Part shown: positions 18,014 through 25,866 of the stretch, piece after piece
Numbering within the stretch: the stretch's first letter is position 1
Layout of the letters: each line of letters opens with the position of its first letter
Assembly (NCBI RefSeq): GCF_020564935.1
Contig: NZ_JAJCXB010000017.1
Coordinates: forward strand, 62,001 to 126,000
Direction: 5' to 3'
Origin: Streptomyces pinistramenti
Lineage (GTDB): Bacteria; Actinomycetota; Actinomycetes; Streptomycetales; Streptomycetaceae
Length of the DNA stretch: 64,000 nucleotides
The notes under the pieces: model-generated
What the model saw: only the letters and a program-made list of their open reading frames with translations
Told to the model about the DNA's origin: nothing
Database searches by the model: none
Translations under genes and position numbers: made by a program

Positions 18014-18073
18014 TTTTACTGATAGATGACCTGCGCCAGCGACCCGAGCCGGCCGGACGACAAGGAGATTTCC

Positions 18074-18529
18074 ATGGCCCTGTGGGACCGGATCAAGGAT
18101 TCCGCACAGACGATGCAGACCCAGCTCGTCGCCAAGAAGAACGACCTCAAGAGCGGCGCCTTCCGGGACGCGAGCATGGCGATGTGCGCCCTGGTCGCCG
18201 CGGCCGACGGCTCGATCGACCCGTCCGAGCGCCGCCGGGTCGCCCAGCTCATCGCGAGCAACGAGGTGCTCCAGAACTTCGCCGCCGACGACCTCCAGCG
18301 CCGCTTCGACGGCTACCTGGACAAGCTGACCGCCGACTTCGACTTCGGCAAGGTCGCCGTGATGCAGGAGATCGGCAAGGTGAAGAAGAAGCCGGTCGAG
18401 GCGCGTGCGGTGATCCAGATCGGCATCGTCATCGGCGGCGCGGACGGCGACTTCGACAAGACGGAGCAGGCCGTGGTGCGCGAGGTGTGCTTCGCACTCG
18501 ACATCGCGCCCACCGAGTTCGACCTCTGA
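18074..18529 (+). CDS. TerB-family tellurite-resistance protein
   Basis: A 151-residue cytoplasmic helical protein: MALWDRIKDSAQTM then a TerB domain (ALVAAADGSIDPSERRRVAQLI, later IVIGGADGDFDKTEQAVVREVC). The two acidic D-G-x-(I/F)-D motifs bind divalent metal. AAGGAG precedes the ATG at 18074 by 7 bases; an upstream in-frame Met is unlikely. Ter proteins are linked to tellurite, phage and oxidative stress responses and to metal sensing. The palindrome upstream suggests control by the BlaI/M56 pair, together with the divergently placed TerD gene. Confidence 0.88.
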   Translation: MALWDRIKDSAQTMQTQLVAKKNDLKSGAFRDASMAMCALVAAADGSIDPSERRRVAQLIASNEVLQNFAADDLQRRFDGYLDKLTADFDFGKVAVMQEIGKVKKKPVEARAVIQIGIVIGGADGDFDKTEQAVVREVCFALDIAPTEFDL

Positions 18530-18549
18530 AGTCGAACCCTGGGCCGAAT

Positions 18550-18580
18550 CCGGAGGCCGATTTCTGAGTTCGGCCTCCGG
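18550..18580 (+). terminator. Hairpin terminator after the TerB gene
   Basis: An 11-bp perfect stem (CCGGAGGCCGA with TCGGCCTCCGG) and 9-base loop, 20 bases after the stop. Confidence 0.75.
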
Positions 18581-18603
18581 GTCCGGCATCCGGAAAGGCG
18601 AAA

Positions 18604-18643
18604 GCGGCGGGGGAGGGGACGGCCGCCGCCCCTCCCCCGCCGC
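18604..18643 (-). terminator. Hairpin terminator after the TerD gene
   Basis: A 15-bp perfect stem (arms starting GCGGCGGGGGAGGGG) with a 10-base loop, 10 bases beyond the TerD stop on the minus strand. It could act in both directions between the convergent genes. Confidence 0.7.
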
Positions 18644-18653
18644 CGTGCCGTCG

Positions 18654-19229
18654 TCAGACGTTGACGCCGAAGTCGGCCGCGATGCCCGCGAGGCCGGAGG
18701 CGTATCCCTGGCCGACGGCGCGGAACTTCCACTCCGCGCCGTGCCGGTACAGCTCGCCGAAGACCATGGCGGTCTCGGTCGAGGCGTCCTCGCTCAGGTC
18801 GTAGCGGGCCAGCTCGGTGCCGTCGGCACGGTTGACGACGCGGATGAAGGCGTTGCGGACCTGGCCGAAACTCTGTCCCCTGCTCTCGGCGTCGTGGATG
18901 GAGACCGGGAAGACGATCTTCGCGATCTCGGCGGGCACGTCGGTCAGCGCGACGTTCAGGGACTCGTCGTCGCCCTCGCCCTCACCGGTCAGGTTGTCCC
19001 CGGTGTGCTGCACCGAGCCGTCGGGGCTGGTGAGGTTGTTGTAGAAGACGAAGTGCGCGTCCGATACGACCTTGCCCGCAGCGGAGCAGAGCAGGGCGCT
19101 CGCGTCCAGGTCGTAGTCCGCGCCCGTCGTCGTCCGTACGTCCCAGCCGAGGCCGACCGTGACCGCGGTCAGTCCGGGCGCTTCCTTCGACAGCGAGACG
19201 TTGCCGCCCTTGGCCAGCGAGACTCCCAT
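18654..19229 (-). CDS. TerD-family calcium-binding stress protein
   Basis: A 191-residue protein, the standard TerD length. It starts [20 protein letters not shown] and carries the two Ca2+-binding motifs [10 protein letters not shown] and [10 protein letters not shown], plus [11 protein letters not shown] and the ending [11 protein letters not shown]. TerD proteins bind Ca2+ and act in tellurite and general stress tolerance; in Streptomyces they also affect development. GGAGGAAAG precedes the ATG. It is divergent from the BlaI gene with the palindrome at 19390 between them. Confidence 0.92.
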   Translation of the reverse strand: MGVSLAKGGNVSLSKEAPGLTAVTVGLGWDVRTTTGADYDLDASALLCSAAGKVVSDAHFVFYNNLTSPDGSVQHTGDNLTGEGEGDDESLNVALTDVPAEIAKIVFPVSIHDAESRGQSFGQVRNAFIRVVNRADGTELARYDLSEDASTETAMVFGELYRHGAEWKFRAVGQGYASGLAGIAADFGVNV

Positions 19230-19389
19230 GGCTTTCCTCCAGGTGTGCCGGTCTGTGGATGACGCGGTGCCGCACGCCGGCGGCCGCCGGTGCCTGCCGG
19301 GGCCGGCCGTCCGCCGCTGGGCCCCGCGTCTTGCTGCCGTGCACGCCGGTTCGCCGTCGGGCGGCCCGCCGGCGTGCGGCAGCTCAAAA

Positions 19390-19405
19390 TCTACAGGACT
19401 GTAGA
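19390..19405. promoter_or_regulatory. Operator-like palindrome TCTACA-N4-TGTAGA between TerD and BlaI genes
   Basis: The second perfect copy of the palindrome sits in the divergent region between the TerD start (19229) and the BlaI start (19525), where a repressor could control both directions. Its flanks, read on the minus strand (CCAACT before, TTTT after), match the plus-strand flanks of the 21227 copy, so it is oriented toward TerD. Confidence 0.7.
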
Positions 19406-19524
19406 AGTTGGTGACGGGAAGCGGACCGGAAACCGCACACCTGACCGCGGGCATCCGGTCGCGCCGTAGGATGCCCCGGCGCCCCGCCCACGCGGGGGCG
19501 CCGGCACGAACGGGAGGCGGCGGC

Positions 19525-20064
19525 ATGGGCGGGAAGCCCTTCGGGAGGGCGCTCGGCGATCCCTCCGCAGAACACTCCGGCGGGCACCACGACGGGTTCG
19601 GTCCCGGCCAGGAGCGCGCCCGCCGGCGCGGCCAGGGCGAGCTGGAGGCGCAGGTACTGGCCGCGCTGCACCGCGCCGCCGGCCCCGTGTCGGCCGCCTG
19701 GGTGCAGGAACGGCTCGGCGGCGACCTGGCGTACACGACGGTGATGACGATCCTCTCCCGGCTGCACGCCAAGAAGGCCGTCACCCGCGAGCGGTCGGGC
19801 CGCGCCTACCTGTGGACGCCGGCCGCCGACGAGGCCGGTCTCGCGGCGCTGCGGATGCGCCGGGTCCTGGACGGCGAACCGGACCGGGACGCCGTCCTGA
19901 CCAGCTTCGTCTCGGCGCTCTCGGCCCACGACGAGCAGGTGCTGCGGGACCTGCTGGGCGGCGCGGCCGACGGGCCGCCCGAGGACGGCACGCGAGCGGG
20001 CGGCTCCCGGGAGGGCAGGCCGGGAGCCGGCCCCCGGCGCCCGGGGAACGTCGGCGGGCACTGA
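19525..20064 (+). CDS. BlaI/MecI-family transcriptional repressor
   Basis: A 179-residue winged-helix repressor. The BlaI core reads [20 protein letters not shown], then the recognition helix region [19 protein letters not shown] and RAYLWTPA, with a C-terminal dimerisation part ([19 protein letters not shown]). ATG at 19525 follows GGGAGG; an earlier in-frame Met lacks one. The M56 peptidase gene begins 3 bases after the stop, the classic BlaR/BlaI arrangement in which the peptidase inactivates the repressor on a signal. There is no beta-lactamase gene nearby; the likely targets are marked by the palindromes at 18.0, 19.4 and 21.2 kb. Confidence 0.88.
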   Translation: MGGKPFGRALGDPSAEHSGGHHDGFGPGQERARRRGQGELEAQVLAALHRAAGPVSAAWVQERLGGDLAYTTVMTILSRLHAKKAVTRERSGRAYLWTPAADEAGLAALRMRRVLDGEPDRDAVLTSFVSALSAHDEQVLRDLLGGAADGPPEDGTRAGGSREGRPGAGPRRPGNVGGH

Positions 20065-20067
20065 CCG

Positions 20068-21015
20068 GTGGGCCTCTTCGTCTTCCTCCCCCTGGTGCTG
20101 CCGCTCACCGCGCTGCCGATCGCCCGGCTCACCGAACAGCACCTCCACCCGCGCGCCACCACCCGCCTGCTGACCCTGCTCGCCGTCGTACTCGGGCTGT
20201 GCAGCACGCTCTGCCTCGGGCTGCTGATGGTCGTCGGCACCGCCCAGCTGCCGGGCAATCCGCTGCCGGACGCCTGGTCGGACCCGGAGGTGCGGGCCGC
20301 CGTGCCGTACGCGGAGATCGCCGGCAGCACCGCCGTCGCCGCGCTGGCCGCCGCGTTCGCGGCGTGCTCCGGCGCACTCCGCAGGCACCGCAGGATCCGC
20401 GCCCGCGCCCATCACGCACTGGCCGCGCTGCCGCCGCGCAGCGACCCCGCGATCCTCCCGGACGAGGACCCGTACGCCTACGCCGTCCCCGCGGCGCCCG
20501 GCCGGCCCGGCCGGGTCGTGGTCTCGCGCGGGATGCTGCGCAGCCTGGACGACAACGAGCAGCGGGCGCTGTTCGCCCACGAGCGCGCGCATCTGACCTG
20601 CCGCCACCACCGTTACCTGCTCGCCGTGCGGCTGGCCGGCTGCCTCAACCCCCTGCTGCTGCCGCTCCGCTCGGCGGTCACCTTCAGCACCGAACGCTGG
20701 GCGGACGAGGAGGCCGCGCACGTCGTCGGGGACCGGCTGCTGACCGCGCGGGCCGTCGGCCGGGCGGCGCTGATCGGGCGGGCGGCGCCGTATCCGGAGC
20801 TGGCGCACTTCGCCGCGACGGAGGCGGGCCCGGTGCCGCGCCGGGTGGCGGCGCTGCTGGCGCCCGTGCCGCCGGCCCGCAGCTGGCCGCCGGCGCTGAC
20901 CCCGGCCGGGATCGCCGCGCTGTTCGCCGCCGCGGGCACCGCCGCGTCGGCGCTCGCCTCGCTCAACTCGGTGGTGGCGCTGTTCCTCATCCTGAAGGCC
21001 GCCACGCCTCTGTGA
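20068..21015 (+). CDS. M56-family membrane metallopeptidase
   Basis: A 315-residue integral membrane protease with four hydrophobic segments. The zinc motif HERAH (about residues 171-175) is followed by CRHH and, further on, RWADEEAAHVVG with a third-ligand Glu. It lacks the external penicillin-sensor domain of BlaR1, so the signal is not evidently a beta-lactam. The GTG start at 20068 is 3 bases after the BlaI stop, so the two are co-translated. Expected role: cleavage of the BlaI repressor, or of an adaptor, in response to a membrane signal. Confidence 0.85.
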   Translation: MGLFVFLPLVLPLTALPIARLTEQHLHPRATTRLLTLLAVVLGLCSTLCLGLLMVVGTAQLPGNPLPDAWSDPEVRAAVPYAEIAGSTAVAALAAAFAACSGALRRHRRIRARAHHALAALPPRSDPAILPDEDPYAYAVPAAPGRPGRVVVSRGMLRSLDDNEQRALFAHERAHLTCRHHRYLLAVRLAGCLNPLLLPLRSAVTFSTERWADEEAAHVVGDRLLTARAVGRAALIGRAAPYPELAHFAATEAGPVPRRVAALLAPVPPARSWPPALTPAGIAALFAAAGTAASALASLNSVVALFLILKAATPL

Positions 21016-21226
21016 GGCGGGCCGCTCCGGGCGGGGTGGTGCGTAACGCGCGTACTGGCCGCCCCGCCCGTCCCCGGCCGTGCCATCCTCTGGGCGTAAC
21101 TCCCTTGCAGGGAACGGAGATCGGCACGACAGCGGGAACCCGGCCCCGGACGCGCTCGTTGAGCGCCGTATGTGATGCCCTGCCCGAAAGGCGCGCACCC
21201 TGTGACCTGTCGCACATCAGCCAACT

Positions 21227-21242
21227 TCTACAAAGCTGTAGA
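21227..21242 (+). promoter_or_regulatory. Operator-like palindrome TCTACA-N4-TGTAGA upstream of the 82-aa gene
   Basis: The third perfect copy. TAAGGT (a good Streptomyces -10) begins 10 bases after it, the same offset as TAGATG in the 17998 copy. The start codon of the small gene lies 57 bases downstream. The repressor would cover the promoter. Earlier in this gap, 21100-21119 carries AACTCCCTTGCAGGGAACGG, related to the element at 13742. Confidence 0.7.
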
Positions 21243-21298
21243 TATTGCCGGTAAGGTGGTCACCCACACAGGCACAACAGGCGTGGGCGGAGGGGGAG

Positions 21299-21547
21299 AT
21301 GGCGACACGGTGCGAACTCCCCGGCTGCGACTGCCTGCCTCCGGAGGCGGAGGTGCAGTGGGTCTACCAGCCCGTGGAGGTCCGGTACCCGGACGGACAC
21401 TGGCGGTTGGGCCGGATCAGCGCCTGGTGGACGGACGAGACCGGCGAACTGTGGTGCCGACTGCGCACGACCCCGGGCGACTGTGGCCCGCGCTGGTTCC
21501 GCTACGACCCCGAAGCGATCCGCACCCTCCCCACCACCGGCATCTGA
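21299..21547 (+). CDS. Small Cys-rich protein, putative BlaI-regulon member
   Basis: An 82-residue protein beginning MATRCELPGCDCLPP, with aromatic-rich strands (VQWVYQPVEVRYPDGHWRLG, ISAWWTDETGELWCRLR). Five cysteines could bind metal. I do not know the family. ATG at 21299 lies just after GGAGGGGGAG; a TTG 54 bases upstream would overlap the predicted promoter. Its own TCTACA-N4-TGTAGA box places it in the same putative regulon as TerB and TerD. Confidence 0.65.
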   Translation: MATRCELPGCDCLPPEAEVQWVYQPVEVRYPDGHWRLGRISAWWTDETGELWCRLRTTPGDCGPRWFRYDPEAIRTLPTTGI

Positions 21548-21634
21548 CCCGCCCGCTGCCGTCGCCTCCCGACCGCACGGCCGCCGGCGCCGTTCCTCCC
21601 CCGACGCATCCGCAGGACGAGAAGGGCCACCGGC

Positions 21635-23131
21635 GTGCATGACAGGCAGACGACCCGACGCGCCACGCCGCGCGGCACCGTCCCGTCCCCCCGCGACGAC
21701 GCGGCCGGACGCGGCACCCGCTCGGCCGCCCCCGCCACCCGCCGCAAGTCCGCGGGCCGCGGCAGGCGCAGGAGTGCCGACGGCGCATCGGGCAAGGCCC
21801 GGATGACCCGCCGCGGCCGCATCCTCGCCTGGACCGGCGCGGTCCTGGGCCTCGTCATCCTCGGCACGGCCGGCGTCGGCGCCTGGGTGTACCAGCACCT
21901 CGACGGCAACATCCACGGCGTGGACGTCGGGCTCGACGGCGACCGGCCCGCCAACCTCAGCCCCGGCTCCAAGAACATCCTGGTGGTCGGCTCCGACAGC
22001 CGCGCGGGCGACAACGCCAAGTACGGCAAGGGCCTGACCACCATGCAGTCGGACACCCTGATGGTGGTGCACATCTCGGCCGACCGTAAGTGGGCCACCG
22101 CGCTGTCCTTCCCGCGCGACTCCTGGGTGCAGATCCCCGCCTGCGAGCGCGGCAGCGGCAGCCGGTCCACCCCGCACCACTTCAAGATCAACGAAGCGTT
22201 CTCGATCGGCGGCGACAGCGGCGACATCGGCAAGGCCGCGGCCTGCACGATCAAGACCGTCGAGAAGAGCACCGGGCTGCGCATCGACCACTTCACCTCG
22301 GTCGACTTCCAGGGCTTCAAGGGCATGGTCAACGCGCTGGGCGGCATAGAGGTCTGCCCGAAGCAGGCCATCCACGACAAGAAGGCGCACCTCGACCTCG
22401 ACGCCGGCTGCCAGACCGTCAAGGACGAGAAGGCACTCGGCTACGTCCGCACCCGCTACAGCGTCGGCGACGGCTCCGACCTCGGCCGCATCGGCCGCCA
22501 GCAGGAGTTCATGAAGGCCATCGCCACCAAGGCCCAGTCCAAGCTGACCAGCCCCGGCGACCTCTACGGCTTCCTGGACTCGGCCACCAAGTCGATCACC
22601 ACCGACCGCGACCTGGAAGGACTCAAGCCGCTCTACGACCTCGCGGCGACCGTCAAGGACATCCCCACCGACCGGCTCACGTTCCTGACCGTCCCCAACT
22701 ACCCGCGCGAGGCCGACATCCCCACCGACAAGGCCAACGTGATCTGGCAATACCCGCAGGCCGGCGACCTGTTCAGCGATCTCGCGCACGACCGGGAGGT
22801 CGGCGAGGCCGGCAAGAAGAAGCTGGCCGAGGCCGCCAAGTCCCCCATCACGGCGCACTCCGTACGGGTCCGCGTCCTCAACGGCACCGGCACCCCGGGC
22901 CACGCGGCCACCGCCGCCGCCCGGCTCCGCGCCCTCGGCTTCACGGTCACCACCACCGGCAACGGCCCGACGACGGACACCACCGCCATCACCTACCCCG
23001 CGGGCCTCAAGACCCAGGGCGAAATCCTGGCCGCCCGCCTGTCCGGCACCAAGGCCACGCAGTCCGCGGACGCGACACCGGGCGAAGTGACCCTGACGGT
23101 CGGTCCTGACTTCTCCGCCACGGACAGCTGA
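21635..23131 (+). CDS. LCP-family (LytR-CpsA-Psr) cell-wall ligase
   Basis: A 498-residue membrane-anchored enzyme. A basic, disordered N-terminus of about 65 residues is followed by one transmembrane segment (about 68-90), an LCP domain (KNILVVGSDSR, SDTLMVVHIS, SFPRDSWVQIP, LGYVRTRYSVGDGSDLGRIGRQQEF with the conserved Arg and Asp residues) and a C-terminal LytR_C domain (VRVRVLNGTGTPGHAA). LCP proteins transfer teichoic or other glycopolymers from lipid carriers to peptidoglycan. The GTG start is preceded by AAGGG. Monocistronic by spacing. Confidence 0.9.
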   Translation: MHDRQTTRRATPRGTVPSPRDDAAGRGTRSAAPATRRKSAGRGRRRSADGASGKARMTRRGRILAWTGAVLGLVILGTAGVGAWVYQHLDGNIHGVDVGLDGDRPANLSPGSKNILVVGSDSRAGDNAKYGKGLTTMQSDTLMVVHISADRKWATALSFPRDSWVQIPACERGSGSRSTPHHFKINEAFSIGGDSGDIGKAAACTIKTVEKSTGLRIDHFTSVDFQGFKGMVNALGGIEVCPKQAIHDKKAHLDLDAGCQTVKDEKALGYVRTRYSVGDGSDLGRIGRQQEFMKAIATKAQSKLTSPGDLYGFLDSATKSITTDRDLEGLKPLYDLAATVKDIPTDRLTFLTVPNYPREADIPTDKANVIWQYPQAGDLFSDLAHDREVGEAGKKKLAEAAKSPITAHSVRVRVLNGTGTPGHAATAAARLRALGFTVTTTGNGPTTDTTAITYPAGLKTQGEILAARLSGTKATQSADATPGEVTLTVGPDFSATDS

Positions 23132-23183
23132 CGCCCCGGGGCGCCCACCGGGCCGCCCGTGACGTCAACCCACCGTGCCGTAC

Positions 23184-23214
23184 TTGCGTTGAAGGGCACT
23201 CGAAGCTCTAGCGT
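23184..23214 (+). promoter_or_regulatory. Promoter with 19-bp spacer upstream of the aldo-keto reductase gene
   Basis: TTGCGT and TAGCGT are separated by 19 bases. Between them is the imperfect inverted sequence TTGAAGGGCACTCGAA. A 19-bp spacer with an internal dyad is the hallmark of MerR-family control. No merR gene is adjacent. Confidence 0.45.
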
Positions 23215-23244
23215 CGGCTCCCACGAGCGATCGAAGGGACCACC

Positions 23245-24303
23245 ATGCGGTACACGCTGTTCGGCAGGACCGGCCTGCGGGTGAGTGAACTCAGCCTGGG
23301 CACCATGACGTTCGGCGACCCCGAGGGCCGTGGCGCCGACAAGGAGACCAGCGCCCGCCTCGTCGACGCGTACGCGGACGCGGGCGGCAACTTCATCGAC
23401 ACGGCCAACAACTACACCGGCGGCAACGCCGAGACCCTCGTCGGGGAGCTGCTCGACGGCCGGCGGGACAGCTTCGTGCTCGCCACGAAGTACACCTGCG
23501 CGACCCGCAAGGGCGATCCCAACGCGGCGGGCAGCCACCGCAAGAACCTCGTCCAGTCCCTGGAGGCCAGCCTGCGGCGGCTGCGCACCGACCACGTCGA
23601 CATCCTCTGGGTGCACGCACGGGACCACTTCACCCCGGTCGATGAGGTGATGCGGGCGCTGGACGACGTCGTCCGCGCGGGCAAGGTGCTCTACATCGGG
23701 GTGTCCGACTGGCCGGCCTGGGAGATCGCCCAGGCGAACACCCTCGCCGGCCTCCGCGGCTGGACGTCGTTCGCCGGCTCACAGCTGCGCTACAGCCTCC
23801 TGGAGCGCACGCCGGAGCGCGAACTGCTCCCGCAGGCCCGCGCGTTCGACCAGGCCGTCCTCGCCTGGGCACCACTGGCGGCCGGCAAGCTGACGGGCAA
23901 GTACCGACGCGGCGAGCGCGGCCGGCTGACCGGCGACATCCAGGACAACCGGCCGGACGGCACCGATGACGTGGTCCTCACCGCCGTCCTGGACATCGCC
24001 GAACAGGGCGGCTGGAGCCCCGCGCAGGTGGCCCTGGCCTGGCTGCGCTCCCGCCCCGGCACCGTCATCCCCCTGATCGGCGCCACCAAGGAATCCCAGC
24101 TCGCCGACAACCTCGGCAGCGTCGACGTGACCCTCGACGCGGACACCCTCGCCCGCCTCGACGCCGCGAGCGAGATCTCCCTCGGCTTCCCGCACGCCTT
24201 CCTGCGCGAGCCCCGCGTCACGGAGAACGTCTACGGCGACCGCTGGGCCGACATCGAGGACCGGAGCGCGACGTACCGGCGGACGGTGCGGGGGGTCGAG
24301 TAG
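23245..24303 (+). CDS. Aldo-keto reductase
   Basis: A 352-residue NADPH-dependent oxidoreductase of the AKR superfamily. Signs are the start RYTLFGRTGLRVSELSLGTM, NFIDTANNYTGG (catalytic Asp and Tyr), the Lys in FVLATKYT, the His in DILWVHARDH and the cofactor segment VIPLIGATKESQLADNLGS. It reduces aldehydes or ketones; the substrate is not deducible. AAGGGA precedes the ATG. Confidence 0.9.
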   Translation: MRYTLFGRTGLRVSELSLGTMTFGDPEGRGADKETSARLVDAYADAGGNFIDTANNYTGGNAETLVGELLDGRRDSFVLATKYTCATRKGDPNAAGSHRKNLVQSLEASLRRLRTDHVDILWVHARDHFTPVDEVMRALDDVVRAGKVLYIGVSDWPAWEIAQANTLAGLRGWTSFAGSQLRYSLLERTPERELLPQARAFDQAVLAWAPLAAGKLTGKYRRGERGRLTGDIQDNRPDGTDDVVLTAVLDIAEQGGWSPAQVALAWLRSRPGTVIPLIGATKESQLADNLGSVDVTLDADTLARLDAASEISLGFPHAFLREPRVTENVYGDRWADIEDRSATYRRTVRGVE

Positions 24304-24404
24304 GCAGTGCGGGACAACTCACCTTTCCCGACGGCGAGTTGACGAGTTCGGCAAAGCTCCTGGCCGCCTCGCCCGGCGGCCGTCCCAGCCGTCCGTGCGG
24401 CGGC

Positions 24405-24824
24405 CTAGCCGTCGCCGTCCGCAGCGACCATGGGCGCACCGAACCCGTCCCGCCGCCCGCTCCGGCCCGCGCACGTCGGACCCGACCGCACGGCCAGGCG
24501 CAGGAACCGGACGGGCTGCGCCGTCCACTCCACCCACGTCGCTCCGCAGCTGAGGGCCAGCCCGCAGGGCACCCCCAGATGCAGGGCAACCATGGCGTCC
24601 GCCCGCTCCGTCGCATCCAACGTGCCGATCACCCGCTGCTGTTCGGCCTCGGGCAGTCCGGCGGCCATCTCCTCCGCGTCGGCCACGATGTGGAGCACGG
24701 CGAACACCGGACTGTCCGTGACCACAGACGCCCACGAGGCGACCGAGTCGGCCTCGTGGGACCGGTACACGTACCGCTCGCACCAGAAGCCGTGGACGAC
24801 GAGGCCGTCCGATGCCGTCGTCAC
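24405..24824 (-). CDS. Unknown protein B of a coupled pair
   Basis: A 139-residue protein without a family I recognise. The GTG start at 24824 overlaps the stop of the upstream gene (GTGA). Recognisable stretches are GFWCERYVYRSHEADSVASW, VFAVLHIVADAEEMAAGLPE and HLGVPCGLALSCGATWVEWT. A decayed paralogue lies at 42703-43131 with the same gene order, which shows that the pair travels together. Its neighbourhood is an HATPase anti-sigma-like gene and an XRE/DUF397 pair, a common Streptomyces regulatory setting. Confidence 0.6.
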   Translation of the reverse strand: MTTASDGLVVHGFWCERYVYRSHEADSVASWASVVTDSPVFAVLHIVADAEEMAAGLPEAEQQRVIGTLDATERADAMVALHLGVPCGLALSCGATWVEWTAQPVRFLRLAVRSGPTCAGRSGRRDGFGAPMVAADGDG

Positions 24825-25198
24825 GCCGCGCTCCACACCGCCACCTCCGCCCGCCCCTTCCGGGGATGAGGCGCCCCCACCCGCAGGGCCGCCCGCTCCG
24901 GCCTGGCCAGGCACGTATACGTCCACCCGCCCTCGTCCACCGCCCGCACCAGGACCGGAACCCCGGCCACCAGCGCCTCCGTCGCCCACCGCTGCTCGGC
25001 CGGATCCGCCAGCCACGCCTGCACCGTCCCGTCGTACGGGGCGCCCAACTGCTGCGCCACCTGTTCCGCCCGCCGACGCACCCAGCTCAGGGCCCCTCCC
25101 GGCGAGTACGCCACCGATCCACCGAGCCCGATCTCGCCACCTTCCGGGCACCGGGCCATGGCACGCACCCGATAGGTGACCAGTTCCGGCCTCTTCAC
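24821..25198 (-). CDS. Unknown protein A of a coupled pair
   Basis: A protein of about 125 residues (GTG at 25198) or 112 residues (ATG at 25159); neither start has a good ribosome site. The core is ALSWVRRRAEQVAQQLGAPY, LADPAEQRWATEALVAGVPV, LVRAVDEGGWTYTCLARPE and the end VAVWSAA. I do not recognise the family. A truncated relative at 42512-42706 keeps the second half (VRAVDGDGCTYTVIARPE). It is coupled to protein B by a 4-bp overlap and follows the HATPase gene closely. Confidence 0.55.
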   Translation of the reverse strand: MKRPELVTYRVRAMARCPEGGEIGLGGSVAYSPGGALSWVRRRAEQVAQQLGAPYDGTVQAWLADPAEQRWATEALVAGVPVLVRAVDEGGWTYTCLARPERAALRVGAPHPRKGRAEVAVWSAA

Positions 25199-25215
25199 GG
25201 GAGCCGCCGACGCGA

Positions 25216-25659
25216 TCAACGACGCCCCAACTCCCCTTCCTCGACGGCAATTTCGACCCACACGGTCTTTCCGATGACGTGCCGTTCGACGCCCCAGCCA
25301 TCCGCCAAGACGTCCACCAGCATCAAGCCACGCCCACATTCCTCGTCCTCCTCGACCTGCCTGTTGACCACGGGCTGCTCCGCACTCGCGTCCTGCACCT
25401 CCAGCCGCAACCGGCCGTCCGCCAGCGCGAACCGGACGCCGACCAGCGGTATGACGGCGTCCCGCGCCTTCACTGCATTGGTCACCAACTCGGACACCAA
25501 CAGCTCCGCCGTATCTGCCACTTCCGCCCCGACACGCCATTCCCGAAGCCGACGCCGCAGCGTCTTACGGGCCCGAGCGACGCTTCGGGCATCGACCGGT
25601 AAGCGGCAGGAGAGGGAGGGGAGTTGGGGTGAAGGTGCGGGTCGGGCGCGTGTGGACAT
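25216..25659 (-). CDS. HATPase-fold regulatory protein (anti-sigma-factor-like ATP-binding protein)
   Basis: A 147-residue single-domain GHKL ATPase. The N-box is LLVSELVTNAVKA and the G1 box is DASAEQPVV, with GRGLMLVDVLADGWGV as the G2 region. Such stand-alone domains in Streptomyces resemble the anti-sigma factors SpoIIAB and RsbW or act beside XRE/DUF397 pairs. AAGGTGG precedes the ATG at 25659. It is divergent from the XRE gene at 25867, with a 20-bp near-palindrome between them. Confidence 0.85.
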   Translation of the reverse strand: MSTRARPAPSPQLPSLSCRLPVDARSVARARKTLRRRLREWRVGAEVADTAELLVSELVTNAVKARDAVIPLVGVRFALADGRLRLEVQDASAEQPVVNRQVEEDEECGRGLMLVDVLADGWGVERHVIGKTVWVEIAVEEGELGRR

Positions 25660-25770
25660 GGCCACCACCTTGGGAGCGCGACTGAGGGCCCCCGCCACAC
25701 CACCGAAGGCCGGTGAGTGAGCGAGGCGACACCTAACGTGGCACCGGCCACAGTCTCGGCGCAACAAGAT

Positions 25771-25790
25771 CTGGAGAATTAATTCCCCAG
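25771..25790. promoter_or_regulatory. Near-perfect 20-bp palindrome between the HATPase and XRE genes
   Basis: CTGGAGAATT and AATTCCCCAG are complementary at 9 of 10 positions, with an AT-rich centre that stands out in this GC-rich region. Placed in the divergent promoter region, it is a natural operator for the XRE regulator. Confidence 0.6.
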
Positions 25791-25866
25791 AGTGACATCC
25801 CCTTCCAGGTTGCAGGGCGAAGTTGCGGCACCGCAGACTGTGCGCAGCGCTCATGGAAGGGCAGAA

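Noticed and set aside
24405..25301. 298-residue extension of protein B
   Set aside because: The N-terminal half overlaps protein A in another frame and is Gly-rich shadow sequence; the GTGA overlap start at 24824 is conserved in the paralogous locus.
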